The notes: generated by a model from the letters alone, not told the origin. 64,000 bases of DNA from DAIDKA01 sp036498905 (GCA_036498905.1 DASYER010000075.1:1-64000); one strand, 5' to 3'. Counted from the first letter of the stretch, positions 33,557-43,197 are shown. Made by a program: numbers and translations.

Positions 33557-34885
33557 GTGGCCTCAATGAGCGGCTATTACTTTCACCTGGCCATCCGCTG
33601 CCTGCGCGGGAACGTGGCGCTGACGGTATTGATCATTGCCGCGGTGGGTGTCGGCATCGGCGCCACCATGACGGTATTCACCGTGCTGCTGGCACTGTCC
33701 GGCGATCCCATCCCCGCCAAGTCCTCGCAGTTGTTCACACCGCAGATTGACGTTTGGGGCCCATCCGTGCGGCGTGTGGGTGCGAAGGCCGATCCGCGAT
33801 TGCCGGACATGCTCACCTATCAGGATGCCAACGCGCTCATGCAAGCTCATGCCGCGGGTCGTCAGGCCGCCATGTACGCCATCTCGCAGGTTATATTGCC
33901 GCCCGGCGGGGAGCCCATTGCGCGTGGCGGGCGGGCGACTTACCGGGACTTCTTTGCGATGTTCCAGGTGCCTTTTCATGCCGGGATGCCCTGGAGCGTG
34001 CAGGACGAAGCCGCGCATAGGAACGTCATCGTGCTGGGGGCGAAGCTCGCCGCAAAACTCTTTCCCGCCGGAGGTGCGGTGGGTCGGGAGGTCACGATGG
34101 AGGCAGGAGCATTCCGCGTCGTCGGAGTGCTCGAGAACTGGAATCCACAGCCGCTTTTCTATGATCCTGGCGGCAACGCCTTTTTTCGCGACGAAGAGTT
34201 TTTCATACCCTTCACTGTGGCGATCGAACACCAGCTCCCCGGCAACAGCCTAAGCTGCCATACCCGGCTGGCCGCGGATTGGAACTCGCGCCTGCAGTCC
34301 AGCTGCGTGTGGATACAGTTCTGGGCTGAACTGCCGAATGCGAGCGCGGCGCGCGCCTACCGCCAGTTCCTCACCAATTACGCGGCCGAGCAGCGACGAT
34401 CCGGACGCTTTGATTGGCCGGTCTCGGTGCAGTTGAGCAACGTGCGGCAATGGCTGCAAATCGAACACATCGTCCCGGATGAGATGCGGATCAATGCGCT
34501 GCTGGCCTTGGGATTTCTGCTGGTGTGCCTGGTGAACGCCGTTGGCCTGATGCTGGCGAGATTCGCCGGCCGATCGGCGGCCTATGCGATTCGCCGTGCG
34601 CTGGGCGCTTCGCGAAGCGACATCTTTCTGCAGTGCATGGCCGAAACGGCTCTGGTCGGGGTGCTCGGCGGCGGCCTGGGCTTGATGTTGACCGCATTGG
34701 GACTGATCGGCCAGCGCACGACACTGGTGCACACTGCCGCGGATACTGCCCGGTTGACTCATCTGGACAGCAGCCTGATGGCGCTGACGCTGATTGCGGC
34801 CATCGGCGCGACGTTCCTGGCAGGACTGTACCCGGCATGGCGAGCGGCGCGCAGTGCCATTGGCTGGCAGCTCAAGGAGCAATAG
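33557..34885 (+). CDS. ABC transporter permease, FtsX/MacB type (first of pair)
   Basis: A 442-residue FtsX-type permease: one N-terminal membrane helix (VALTVLIIAAVGVGIGATMTVF), a long periplasmic MacB_PCD domain, then three C-terminal helices with IRRALGASRSDIFLQCMAETALVGVLGGGLG, the coupling segment of the family. GTG 33557 has GAGGA 8 bases upstream; ATG 33566 is an alternative three codons on. It is followed 8 bp later by a second such permease. No ATPase gene adjoins, so an ATPase elsewhere would be needed. Likely roles are macrolide-type efflux or lipoprotein/peptide export, not resolved. Confidence 0.87.
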   Translation: MASMSGYYFHLAIRCLRGNVALTVLIIAAVGVGIGATMTVFTVLLALSGDPIPAKSSQLFTPQIDVWGPSVRRVGAKADPRLPDMLTYQDANALMQAHAAGRQAAMYAISQVILPPGGEPIARGGRATYRDFFAMFQVPFHAGMPWSVQDEAAHRNVIVLGAKLAAKLFPAGGAVGREVTMEAGAFRVVGVLENWNPQPLFYDPGGNAFFRDEEFFIPFTVAIEHQLPGNSLSCHTRLAADWNSRLQSSCVWIQFWAELPNASAARAYRQFLTNYAAEQRRSGRFDWPVSVQLSNVRQWLQIEHIVPDEMRINALLALGFLLVCLVNAVGLMLARFAGRSAAYAIRRALGASRSDIFLQCMAETALVGVLGGGLGLMLTALGLIGQRTTLVHTAADTARLTHLDSSLMALTLIAAIGATFLAGLYPAWRAARSAIGWQLKEQ

Positions 34886-34893
34886 GCGCCATC

Positions 34894-36102
34894 ATGGATG
34901 TGAGGCCAATTTTCTCCGCGCTCAGGCGCAACAAAGTGGGCGCGATACTGGTGGCGCTGCAGATCGCCCTGACGCTTGCGGTCATCGCCAATGCCGGCTC
35001 CATCATCCGACATCACTGGACCGATATGAGCCGGCCCAGCGGCCTGGATGAGGCCAACGTCTTCTCGATGTCGAATCAGTGGGTCGGTCAGCCCGCTGAC
35101 TTGAAATCACGTATTGAGGCGGATGTAGCCGCGTTGCGCGCCCTACCCGGAGTAGTCGACGCGGACGCGACCAACAGCTTCCCGCTCAGCGGCAGAAGCT
35201 GGGTCTGGGGGGCCCGCGTCAAAAGCCAGCAAACTGATGCATCGGCCCAAACGACTGTGTACATCGACACGGTTCACGGCCTCGCAGCACAGGGGCTGAG
35301 GCTCGTGGCCGGACGTTGGTTCACTCCCGATGAGGTGACTGAGATCAACGCCAGCGAAGTCAGGTCAAGCGCCTCAGTGGTACTCACCGCGGCGCTTGCC
35401 AAGCGGTTATTTCCGAAAGGTCAGGCATTGGGTCAGACCGTCTATATCACCGGCGATGATCCCGAGCGGGTCGTGGGCATCGTCGAGCGGGCTTCGTCGG
35501 CCTCCGGCGCCAGTATGGAATACGTGGATTTCTCCACTTTTGCGCCGGGGCAGATAGTGAGCAGCCAGCTGCTCTACGTGATACGCACGCGACCTGGCGA
35601 GCAAGCCAGCGTCATGCGGGTGGCCCGGCAACGACTCCTGTCACTGTCACGCATGCGAATCCTGGGTGTGGCCGAGCCATTTGCGGCGTCACGGACCCGG
35701 CAGTTCGAAGCAGCGGCCGCGACCAGCTGGCTGCTCGCAACCGTGTGCGTGCTGATGCTGGTCATTACCGCCTGCGGGACGGTCGGATTGACCATGCTGT
35801 GGGTGGCGCAGCGCCGCCGGCAAATCGGCACGCGTCGGGCGTTGGGCGCGAGGCGCATCGATATCCTGCGCTACTTCCATACCGAGAATCTGCTGATCTC
35901 TGCGATGGGGGCCGCATTGGGCATTGTGATCGGATTGGCTGCCAATCTGTGGTTGGCAAATCACCTGGCGATGGCCCGCATGAGTCCGCTGCACATCATC
36001 CTCGGCGCGCTCGTGGTGCTGGTACTGAGTCAGCTCGCAGTTCTGTGGCCGGCCATACGCGCAACGGCCGTACCGCCCTCGCTGGCTGCCCGCGGTCTAT
36101 AA
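34894..36102 (+). CDS. ABC transporter permease, FtsX/MacB type (second of pair)
   Basis: A 402-residue permease with the same layout as its neighbour: N-terminal helix (KVGAILVALQIALTLAVIANAG), periplasmic domain with STVGIV-type turn (PERVVGIVERAS), and C-terminal helices with RRRQIGTRRALGARRIDILRYFHTENLLISAMGAALG. ATG 34894 begins 8 bp after the upstream stop, with AAGGAG earlier in the upstream gene. Upstream readings to 34525 overlap the first permease and are not used. Probably it forms a heterodimer with the first permease. The 3' end faces the HupE gene with a 26-bp gap. Confidence 0.86.
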   Translation: MDVRPIFSALRRNKVGAILVALQIALTLAVIANAGSIIRHHWTDMSRPSGLDEANVFSMSNQWVGQPADLKSRIEADVAALRALPGVVDADATNSFPLSGRSWVWGARVKSQQTDASAQTTVYIDTVHGLAAQGLRLVAGRWFTPDEVTEINASEVRSSASVVLTAALAKRLFPKGQALGQTVYITGDDPERVVGIVERASSASGASMEYVDFSTFAPGQIVSSQLLYVIRTRPGEQASVMRVARQRLLSLSRMRILGVAEPFAASRTRQFEAAAATSWLLATVCVLMLVITACGTVGLTMLWVAQRRRQIGTRRALGARRIDILRYFHTENLLISAMGAALGIVIGLAANLWLANHLAMARMSPLHIILGALVVLVLSQLAVLWPAIRATAVPPSLAARGL

Positions 36103-36128
36103 GCAGGACGCGAACCTCGCTTTATCCT

Positions 36129-37145
36129 TTAGAACGCGGCGAGCCGCTGAATGAACCAGAACGCGGCGGGAACCCCCAACACATAGCCGCTGATCAACCG
36201 TTGCCGCTGCGCCAGTCGGGCCACCAGGCCTCTTGCACCATTCAGATCGGTGGCCCAGCGTGCCATATAGGCGATGGCCAGCACGCCGGTGATGAAAGCA
36301 ATCTGCCCGATCTCGACGCCGCAATTGAAGCAAAACAGACCCACCGCCAGCTCCTTGGCCGGCAATCCGACATCCCGCAAGGCGGCGGCAAAGCCAAATC
36401 CGTGCAGTAGCCCGAAGGATGAGGCGACGAGGATCGGATAGCGGGCGGCAAAGCCCTGCGGAAAAGGGCGCGCGATCTCATAGGCAAGAAACAATATCGA
36501 AAGCGCAATGGCGGCCTCGACCGGCGGCTCTGGGAGCACCACGAGGTTCAAGGCGGAAAGCGCCAGGGTGATCGAGTGCGCGATCGTGAAACCGGTGATC
36601 GCAAGCAGAACCCGGCGCGTCGTCCCGGCCAGAATCAGCAGGCCGGTAACGAACAGCAGATGATCGATGCCCGTCCAGATATGCCACATGCCGAGCTTGA
36701 GATAGCTGCCAGCGACCTGCCATGCCCCGGGCGATTTCGGTACGCTCCACACCGCCTGATCAGGCGGCAGCACCCGAGTGATGACCCTGCCGTCCAATTC
36801 GCTCAAGCGGAACAGGGTCGGCAGGGCCGGGTTGTAGACCTGATAGGACACTTTGATGCTCTGCCCTTCGAGGCTGTCCCGGCAGCGCACCGCCTCAATC
36901 TCCCAACCATAGCTGCCAAGATCCTGGGTGTCGTCGTTGATCACGGCGCACCCGGCAGGCCAGGTCACTCTCAGCCGGTCCTCGACCGGCAAAGTGGGCG
37001 GTACGCGAATGCGCGCCGCATACAGATTCGGGCCTTGCTGGATGATGTTGATCGACAACGGGCGTGCGTCGTGCGCCAAGGCAGCGGCCGACACGGCGAG
37101 CGCGGCGATGAGCCAAAACCCGCGCACACCTCTTAAAGGCCTCAT
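36129..37145 (-). CDS. HupE/UreJ family membrane protein
   Basis: A 338-residue protein with a signal peptide (ending ALAHDARP), an extracytoplasmic domain (about 25-165), then six to seven membrane segments. The HupE/UreJ core has GIDHLLFVTGLLILA, ITGFTIAHSITLALS, SFGLLHGFGFAAAL and FNCGVEIGQIAFI, whose His/Glu residues may handle nickel or another metal. Its ATG overlaps the PpiC-type gene TGA by 4 bp, and that gene in turn overlaps the DUF3604 gene, so the three form one transcript. HupE/UreJ proteins are linked to nickel import, but this version with a large exported domain is only distantly related. Confidence 0.87.
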   Translation of the reverse strand: MRPLRGVRGFWLIAALAVSAAALAHDARPLSINIIQQGPNLYAARIRVPPTLPVEDRLRVTWPAGCAVINDDTQDLGSYGWEIEAVRCRDSLEGQSIKVSYQVYNPALPTLFRLSELDGRVITRVLPPDQAVWSVPKSPGAWQVAGSYLKLGMWHIWTGIDHLLFVTGLLILAGTTRRVLLAITGFTIAHSITLALSALNLVVLPEPPVEAAIALSILFLAYEIARPFPQGFAARYPILVASSFGLLHGFGFAAALRDVGLPAKELAVGLFCFNCGVEIGQIAFITGVLAIAYMARWATDLNGARGLVARLAQRQRLISGYVLGVPAAFWFIQRLAAF

Positions 37146-38053
37146 GGGCTTCGGCCATCCGTAGACGGCAGATCCTTCACCCGAACCTTGAATCGCCCGA
37201 CCAGATCCGCCACGGCCTTGTCGCGATAGCTCACGATCGAATCGCGCAGAAGATCATCCTTGACCTCTTCGCGCACCTCCGCCAGCGCCGGGAGATACGG
37301 TGGCGCATGTCCCGTCACCAGTACCAGGTGATAGCCGAATTGTGATTTTATCGGACCGTACCAGGTGTGCTGCGAGGGTGGCAGCTTCAGCACCGCCTCC
37401 TCGAACTGCGAACCAAACTGACCCTTGATGAACTCCGCGTCTCGTCCGACGTAATTTTGCTGATAGGGGAAACGGTCGCCATAGGCCGGGGCATCATTGA
37501 AGCCCGCCCGCTTTGCGGCCAACTCCAGTTTCAGGTTTTCGGCAACCATCTCGGCGCTTTGCGAGCGCTTGATCGAGTCGTCCACGAAAACATGCGTGAA
37601 GGTGAGCGCGGGAATGACCTGATAGCGCCCCTTATGGGCAGCGTAGTAGGCCTGAAGCTGCGCATCGGTTGGGGAAAAGGATTCAGTGGTGGTGTCATCG
37701 AGCAGGTACAGGATCTTCTGCACGACCCTGCGACGGATGACATAGTCCCCCTCCGAGAGTCCCATGGCCTGCGCTTCGCGGTACAGCGCCTCCTCCTGCA
37801 CGTATTTGCCGATGAGCTCCTGGCGGGCCTGCGCCGGCATGGCATCAAGCTGTGCGTTGAAGTATTTCGGCTCAAACGCCATCGACTGGTACTGAAGGAA
37901 GGTCAGGAGCTTGGACCGATCGACTTCGATGGTCCTGTCGTCAACGCCGGTAACCGCGGCCCCCGCGACGAAGCGGTAGATGCCGAACAGCATCCCGCCC
38001 ACCACCAGGAAATGCAGCAGCGGATCGGCAATCAGGCGTCCCAGCCGAGTCAT
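37142..38053 (-). CDS. Membrane-anchored parvulin-type peptidyl-prolyl isomerase
   Basis: A 303-residue protein with one N-terminal membrane anchor (LLHFLVVGGMLFGIYRFVAGAA), a SurA-like helical chaperone region (about 30-165), and a parvulin (PpiC) domain (about 165-290) with the conserved GPIKSQFGYHLVLVTGHAPPYLPALAEVREEV end. It would fold exported proteins on the periplasmic side. It shares 4-bp overlaps with both neighbours (DUF3604 upstream, HupE/UreJ downstream), so it likely serves those two exported or membrane proteins. Confidence 0.87.
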   Translation of the reverse strand: MTRLGRLIADPLLHFLVVGGMLFGIYRFVAGAAVTGVDDRTIEVDRSKLLTFLQYQSMAFEPKYFNAQLDAMPAQARQELIGKYVQEEALYREAQAMGLSEGDYVIRRRVVQKILYLLDDTTTESFSPTDAQLQAYYAAHKGRYQVIPALTFTHVFVDDSIKRSQSAEMVAENLKLELAAKRAGFNDAPAYGDRFPYQQNYVGRDAEFIKGQFGSQFEEAVLKLPPSQHTWYGPIKSQFGYHLVLVTGHAPPYLPALAEVREEVKDDLLRDSIVSYRDKAVADLVGRFKVRVKDLPSTDGRSP

Positions 38054-39933
38054 GATCCATGCGCCGGCGTGTACCAGATGGGCGAGGAATACGCCCGCTC
38101 CTGAATGGATGCCGGCTCGTGCGTGTCAGAGACCGGAACACCCAGTGCCACCGCCTCGTACAATGAATGGCGCGGAGTCGGAATCTCCAGCACCCGCACA
38201 TAGTAGAACGCGAGCTGAGCTGCGGCGAAATCAGGATCCGTCCATACCACTGACAACTGGGCGGCCCCGATGGTGTTGGTGTACGAGGCCGTATTCACAT
38301 CCACGGTATTGCCGACCGGCGGCAGATCACCTTTGGCGTCGGGAATGCGCTTTCCGGCCCAAGCCACGTTGTAAATCTTCTGCTGCGCCTTGCCATCGGC
38401 CCCAACCCAGCCCTTGACGACCTGAATGCGGTCGAGGTTTCCGCTCATCGGATCCCGGGCGGCAAATATAAGCAACTGCGGCGCCCTGTCCTTGGGCGCA
38501 TCGGTCAGCTCCCCGCCCATGGGAACGCCCTTGGCGTAGCCGATCTTGGCGATGTCCTTCGCGGCGGCATCAGCGCGGCTGAAGTGGAAACCGCCGAACA
38601 TCCGCAGGGCGATGCGCGTGCCGCTGGTGCCGTACACTTCCTTGCGCTTCAGGGCATCGAAGATGGCATGGCGCGAGTTCTCGGTTGCCCATACAGCCGT
38701 CATGCCCGAAGCGGACAACTCCCAGGCGGGAAAAATAAAACGCCGCGTTGCGCCCGGCTTCAGTTCCGCATCCCGCTCGGCCGGGGTGGGATCGTCGCCG
38801 AAATCACCCAGGAAGTTGCTCTCCTGTACCGTCACCAGCCCGGTGTGCGAATCCGTGCCCCCGACAAAGCCGAATTTGTAGGGATTCACGCCGATCGTCT
38901 TCTGGAAAGACAATCCTTGGAGCAACGCCGGACGGACATAGTCATGCGCGCTCGGGGGTTGCGGCACGGGCGTCAGCAGCCGCTGCCAGATCTCGAAATT
39001 GGCGAATTCGTCCGTGGGCGCAAGCTGCGGCAGAATCTCGGAAGTTCCCTTCGACTGGGTGATTTCGACATCCGCTTCCCAGCGCATGCGCATGCGCGCG
39101 TACTCCGCGCTGATCGGGCGTCCGTCGCTGTCGACCACATCGAACATCAGGCCTCCGGACAGATTTGAGTTGTGGGGAATGGCGATGAAGTCGACGCCGG
39201 TCTCCTTCTTGGTCTTCGCAAGCCACGCCCACAGGTCTTCCGGCCGCAGGCTCTCATTGACACTGTAGGGAATGAATTTGTGCGCCTGTTCGGCGCTGGC
39301 GTCCGAAATGACGCAGCGGTGCAGGTTCTTGCCCCCGGGAGTCGCTGTCCACTCCCAACCGATCAGGGTGGTGAACTTGCCCGGAATGTTGTTCTTCTCA
39401 GCCGCCGCGATTTCATCATCCCAGGTCGCTTCGCGAATCTGCGGCGCGAAAATCTGATCCATGAACTCCCGGCGACCCTGAACTTTGGAGTCTGGTCCGT
39501 CCATCACGCCCAGCTGTCCGCCCTGACGCATTGCCCCGGCGATGGGCTCCTTCTGATGTATCGCCAGAAGCTTCTTGCCCCAGTCAGTCGACAAGAGCTT
39601 CGGATCGCGCCGGTCCAGCAGCGGCTGAGTTCCCATCAGAATGGCGTGATCTGTCACCACGAGAAAATCCAGCGGCCGATCGATCCGGATGGTGTTATGC
39701 AGTGAGGGGTTGAGAATCGGTATGCCGCGCGCAAAGCGATATGCAAGATCCGGCGTGACGCTGGTATTGCCGGTGCCGTAGGCATCCCAGGAGTAATTCG
39801 TGTGCAGATGCGTATTACCCCAATACAGATGCGTCTGCGATTCTGAGTCCGCGGCCCGGACTTGGAACGCTACGGCCATGACCAGCAAGAATGCGAAGCC
39901 GACGACGCGCGATGGCAAGCGGTGGTTCATCAT
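38050..39933 (-). CDS. DUF3604 domain protein, exported
   Basis: A 627-residue DUF3604 protein with a signal peptide (VVGFAFLLVMAVAFQVRAADS). The domain is PHP-like: LYWGNTHLHTNYSWDAYG and LDFLVVTDHA provide His/Asp metal ligands, with FVGGTDSHTG and KEVYGTSGTRIALRMFGGF later. I prefer ATG 39933 over the in-frame TTG 39942. It heads an operon with the PpiC isomerase and HupE/UreJ proteins, all overlapping by 4 bp. Its substrate is unknown; a periplasmic metal-dependent phosphoesterase-like role is the best inference. The 39943-40139 spacer is AT-rich and probably holds its promoter. Confidence 0.88.
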   Translation of the reverse strand: MMNHRLPSRVVGFAFLLVMAVAFQVRAADSESQTHLYWGNTHLHTNYSWDAYGTGNTSVTPDLAYRFARGIPILNPSLHNTIRIDRPLDFLVVTDHAILMGTQPLLDRRDPKLLSTDWGKKLLAIHQKEPIAGAMRQGGQLGVMDGPDSKVQGRREFMDQIFAPQIREATWDDEIAAAEKNNIPGKFTTLIGWEWTATPGGKNLHRCVISDASAEQAHKFIPYSVNESLRPEDLWAWLAKTKKETGVDFIAIPHNSNLSGGLMFDVVDSDGRPISAEYARMRMRWEADVEITQSKGTSEILPQLAPTDEFANFEIWQRLLTPVPQPPSAHDYVRPALLQGLSFQKTIGVNPYKFGFVGGTDSHTGLVTVQESNFLGDFGDDPTPAERDAELKPGATRRFIFPAWELSASGMTAVWATENSRHAIFDALKRKEVYGTSGTRIALRMFGGFHFSRADAAAKDIAKIGYAKGVPMGGELTDAPKDRAPQLLIFAARDPMSGNLDRIQVVKGWVGADGKAQQKIYNVAWAGKRIPDAKGDLPPVGNTVDVNTASYTNTIGAAQLSVVWTDPDFAAAQLAFYYVRVLEIPTPRHSLYEAVALGVPVSDTHEPASIQERAYSSPIWYTPAHGS

Positions 39934-40139
39934 GACGCTCAACTCGCCCCCTTAGAATGTGAGCCCGTGCTCGCGGATGACTCGACGCAATTGCGTCGGC
40001 GCACGATCCAAATTCCGAATCTCAATTCTAGTTAAGCTATCAGCTTGCCGCACCCAGAGGAAGGACTGCGCACTGAGCGTCGCCAATTCTTATATTTAAC
40101 ACGTACAATCAATATCTTAAGAAATATTCCTAACAATAT

Positions 40140-41312
40140 TCATTGCTCACTGAGGGCCTGACTCACGCGCATCCGCCCGGCGCGCATCGCGGGCAACAAG
40201 CCACCGAGCAGACCGATCAGCAGTGCGCCCAGCATCGCCTCCAGCACCAGTGCGACCGGCACCACGAACTGGAATGCAAACTGCGCGTTGCCCAGGAAGT
40301 TGGTATTGGCGGGCAGATCGTTCAATGCCAGATAGATGATCCCGGCACCTAGTACGCTGCCGAGCAGGGCCAGCAGCACCGATTCGGTGACGACGGCGGC
40401 ACCCACGGCGAAGGCTCCGAAGCCGATGGCTCTGGCGGTGCCGATTTCGCGCACACGCGCAGCGACCGCACCGTACATGGTATTGAGAGCCCCAAATATG
40501 GCGCCGATCCCCATGATGATGAGCAGCGGCAGACCGAAGAATTTCACGGTACCGAGCAGGTCGCTTGCCTTGCGCTGGTAGTACTGCGACTCCGGTAACG
40601 CGTACACGCCCAGATTGGGTGCCGCCTTCAGGGCGGCCTGAAAGCGGGTCGCGGCGACTCCACTCGATAACTTGACACGAACACTGTGCACGCTCGGACC
40701 GAGACGAAACGCGGATTGGAGAATCGGCAGATCCGCCCACAGCTCCGACTCGATGGCACCCCCACCGTCTTCAAAGGCCCCGACGATGCTCCAGTCCGCA
40801 TCCGCGAGGCGCAGATGGTTGCCAACCTCCAGTCCCGCAAACTGCCGTTGGCTGCTGCGGCCCACCAGTAGCTCGTAACGCCCCGGTGCATTCGCGCGGC
40901 CGGCGACCACCTTCAGCGCGCTGCGGATTTTCAACGCCGCAGGGGTCACGCCCCGAACCGATAGATCGACGTAGTCGCCCTGACTGATGCGCTTGACGCT
41001 GATGGACCGAGCGCTCTCCGGGGACACGATCGCCGTCGGATCCACGGTGGTTGCAATACCCGCAACGGTCGCAGCCGTGGTCGTATCCAAAGAGCTCTGG
41101 TCTTCGGAGTCCTGACCGGTCTTCAGAACCATGAGAACCCCATCATCCGCGCTCGCCATCAGCAATGAGCGGAAGCTTGCGGCGATGGAGAATAGGCCAA
41201 TGAAGACCGCCACGATGCACGCGACACCGAATACGTCGATGGCGGTGCTCGCCCAACGTTGTGGCAACGACAGCAGGTTCAGCTTCAGCAGTGTCCACAT
41301 CTGGCCAATCAT
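40140..41312 (-). CDS. ABC transporter permease, FtsX type (second of the left-pointing pair)
   Basis: A 390-residue FtsX-type permease starting MIGQMWTLLKLNLLSLPQRW. The N-terminal helix (VFGVACIVAVFIGLFSIAASF), a periplasmic MacB_PCD-like domain (about 50-260) and C-terminal helices with RVREIGTARAIGFGAFAVGAAVVTESVLLALLG are all visible. ATG 41312 overlaps the TGA of the other permease by 4 bp, making a coupled heteromeric pair. No ATPase or membrane-fusion gene is adjacent. Function is likely export or lipoprotein-related but unresolved. Confidence 0.87.
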   Translation of the reverse strand: MIGQMWTLLKLNLLSLPQRWASTAIDVFGVACIVAVFIGLFSIAASFRSLLMASADDGVLMVLKTGQDSEDQSSLDTTTAATVAGIATTVDPTAIVSPESARSISVKRISQGDYVDLSVRGVTPAALKIRSALKVVAGRANAPGRYELLVGRSSQRQFAGLEVGNHLRLADADWSIVGAFEDGGGAIESELWADLPILQSAFRLGPSVHSVRVKLSSGVAATRFQAALKAAPNLGVYALPESQYYQRKASDLLGTVKFFGLPLLIIMGIGAIFGALNTMYGAVAARVREIGTARAIGFGAFAVGAAVVTESVLLALLGSVLGAGIIYLALNDLPANTNFLGNAQFAFQFVVPVALVLEAMLGALLIGLLGGLLPAMRAGRMRVSQALSEQ

Positions 41313-42469
41313 CGCCGCTCCGTCCTGATCGCATCCACGACCGACAGCCGCGCGGCGCGGCGCGCCGGAAACCACCCCACCAGGTAGCCGGTGGCCAGCA
41401 TCAGCACCACCCCGGTGATCAGTTGTGCCTTCGACAGCTCGAGATTGCCGATCCGCTTTTGCCCGGCCCGGATGAGCCACGAGGCCGCGAGCAGCCCCAG
41501 CCCCCCTCCCGCCAGCAACAGCAGGTTGGCCTCCGCCATCACCAGCCACCAGATCCGCCTCGGACCGAAGCCGATGGCCCGCAAGGTGCCGATTTCACGC
41601 GTGCGCTCGCGGAAGCTCTGCGTCAAGCTGTTGCCGGTGGCCAGCAACATGGTCAGGAAAACCACCCCGAGGATCAGATAGGCGATGAGAGTGACATTGC
41701 CGACGCGGCGGAAGTAATCGCGCTGCGTACCGTCCTGAGTGCCCGACAAAGTCTCGGCACCGGAATTCATGAAGAGCTGATCCACCGCGTGCGCGAACTT
41801 GGACGGGTCGACACCGTCGCTCAGGATTGCGACCAGAAAATCGATGGTGCCGCGATCAGTGGCCCGGCTCTCATCCACGTACGTATAGTGGTAATAGAAC
41901 TGGTCGTGACCTTCGGCGGGGTCACGAAAATGCCAGATGCCGCGGATCGTAAAATAAAAGACATGCGTGCCGTCGAGCTTGGTGATATTGGGCATCGTGA
42001 TCGGGACGGTGTCGCCGAGCTTCCAGCCGTACTTGTGCGCCATGAACTCATTGACGAGCGCACCGCGGCGGTCCGTGAAATAGTCACGCACCTGCTGCAC
42101 ATTCCAGATGAACCTGCCGGTCGGATCCGGAGCCTGAGGAAAGTCCTCGTTCATCGCCAGAGGATTCAGCCAGTTCTTCGGGTCCTGGTAGTAGCCACCT
42201 CGGGCAACCGCAAAATCCACCTGACCCTGCCGCAGTCCGGGGATCTTACGGATCTGGTCCAGATAGTGCGCCGGCAGCGTGTTGGTGTACTTCGGATAGA
42301 TGAAGATGCGCACATTGTCGGAGAACTTGTAGCCGCCCCGAAAAAAGGCGCCCACTGCCGACAGCGACCCGAACAACATGAACGCGCTGACGATGGTCAC
42401 CGCCAGGAACACCAGCCGCGTCTTATCGCGGACGAGGTTCGCCAGGACGAATGCGAGGTATTTCGCCAG
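41309..42469 (-). CDS. ABC transporter permease, FtsX type (first of the left-pointing pair)
   Basis: A permease of about 386 residues with the FtsX layout, ending QSFRERTREIGTLRAIGFGPRRIWW, then GWFPARRAARLSVVDAIR. The first ATG/GTG/TTG is a GTG at 42412, but it would cut the usual N-terminal helix. The frame continues upstream through AKYLAFVLANLVRDKTRL to a TAA, and the best-placed start is a CTG at 42469, 6 bases after AAGGA. I therefore extend to that CTG, which is non-standard. It overlaps the next permease by 4 bp. Confidence 0.82.
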   Translation of the reverse strand: MAKYLAFVLANLVRDKTRLVFLAVTIVSAFMLFGSLSAVGAFFRGGYKFSDNVRIFIYPKYTNTLPAHYLDQIRKIPGLRQGQVDFAVARGGYYQDPKNWLNPLAMNEDFPQAPDPTGRFIWNVQQVRDYFTDRRGALVNEFMAHKYGWKLGDTVPITMPNITKLDGTHVFYFTIRGIWHFRDPAEGHDQFYYHYTYVDESRATDRGTIDFLVAILSDGVDPSKFAHAVDQLFMNSGAETLSGTQDGTQRDYFRRVGNVTLIAYLILGVVFLTMLLATGNSLTQSFRERTREIGTLRAIGFGPRRIWWLVMAEANLLLLAGGGLGLLAASWLIRAGQKRIGNLELSKAQLITGVVLMLATGYLVGWFPARRAARLSVVDAIRTERR

Positions 42470-42633
42470 CCCCCTTCCTTAGCGTCCGCGTAAACGCGCC
42501 GCTACTGTTCTTGATCTTGAGGTTAGGATACCTCCTGACCAAATGCAGCGGTACTGAGCTGGGGCCTGGTATTCGATCGCGCCGTCAAGTCATTGATTTG
42601 CCACGGACCGATCGCGCAGCGTAAACGCTCACC

Positions 42634-43197
42634 TCACAGCATCGGGCGACCTTCGTGCGCAACGAGCAGGTCATGCATGTCGTTGGCGTGCTCCTCTTCC
42701 ACGGCCAGGATGTCGATGAGCATCTTGCGGGTGGTCGGATCGCGATCGCCAAAATATCGAATCAGTTCCCGATAGTGATCCACCGCAATGCGCTCTGCGA
42801 TCAGGTTCTCGCGAATCATGTCGACGAGGGTCTCCGCCGATCCGTACTCGGAGACGGAGCGTGTCTCGAGACCCTTCGGATCGAAGTTCGGGCTGCCGCC
42901 CAATTGATTGATGCGTTCGGCGACGCTGTGCGCGTGCGCGCGCTCCTCATCCGCGTGCTGTTGGAACTCAGCCTTGACCGAATCGCTGGAGATACCCGCG
43001 GCCGAGACGGCGTGCATCGTGTACCGCAGCACACACACCAGTTCGGTAGCCAGCACGCTTTGCAGGATCTCGATGGTCTTCTTCACGTCCCCTTCATAGG
43101 TGAAGGTGACATTCCCGGTCCCGATATTTTCACGGGCACGGGAGCGCAGCGTCTTTACGTCGGTGAGAAATGGCGTGGGCTTTGCTGGGTCGGTCAT
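42634..43197 (-). CDS. Ferritin-like (bacterioferritin-type) protein
   Basis: A 187-residue four-helix ferritin-like protein with the paired E-x-x-H iron motifs: ATELVCVLRYTMHA (helix A/B), HADEERAHAHSVAERI, IAVDHYREL, and AVEEEHANDMHDLL (helix D). These supply Glu/His ligands for a di-iron ferroxidase. The N-terminal 40 residues are polar. ATG 43197 is the start, with GGAG upstream. Such proteins store iron or detoxify peroxide. The gene diverges from the GH15 gene over about 143 bp. Confidence 0.86.
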   Translation of the reverse strand: MTDPAKPTPFLTDVKTLRSRARENIGTGNVTFTYEGDVKKTIEILQSVLATELVCVLRYTMHAVSAAGISSDSVKAEFQQHADEERAHAHSVAERINQLGGSPNFDPKGLETRSVSEYGSAETLVDMIRENLIAERIAVDHYRELIRYFGDRDPTTRKMLIDILAVEEEHANDMHDLLVAHEGRPML

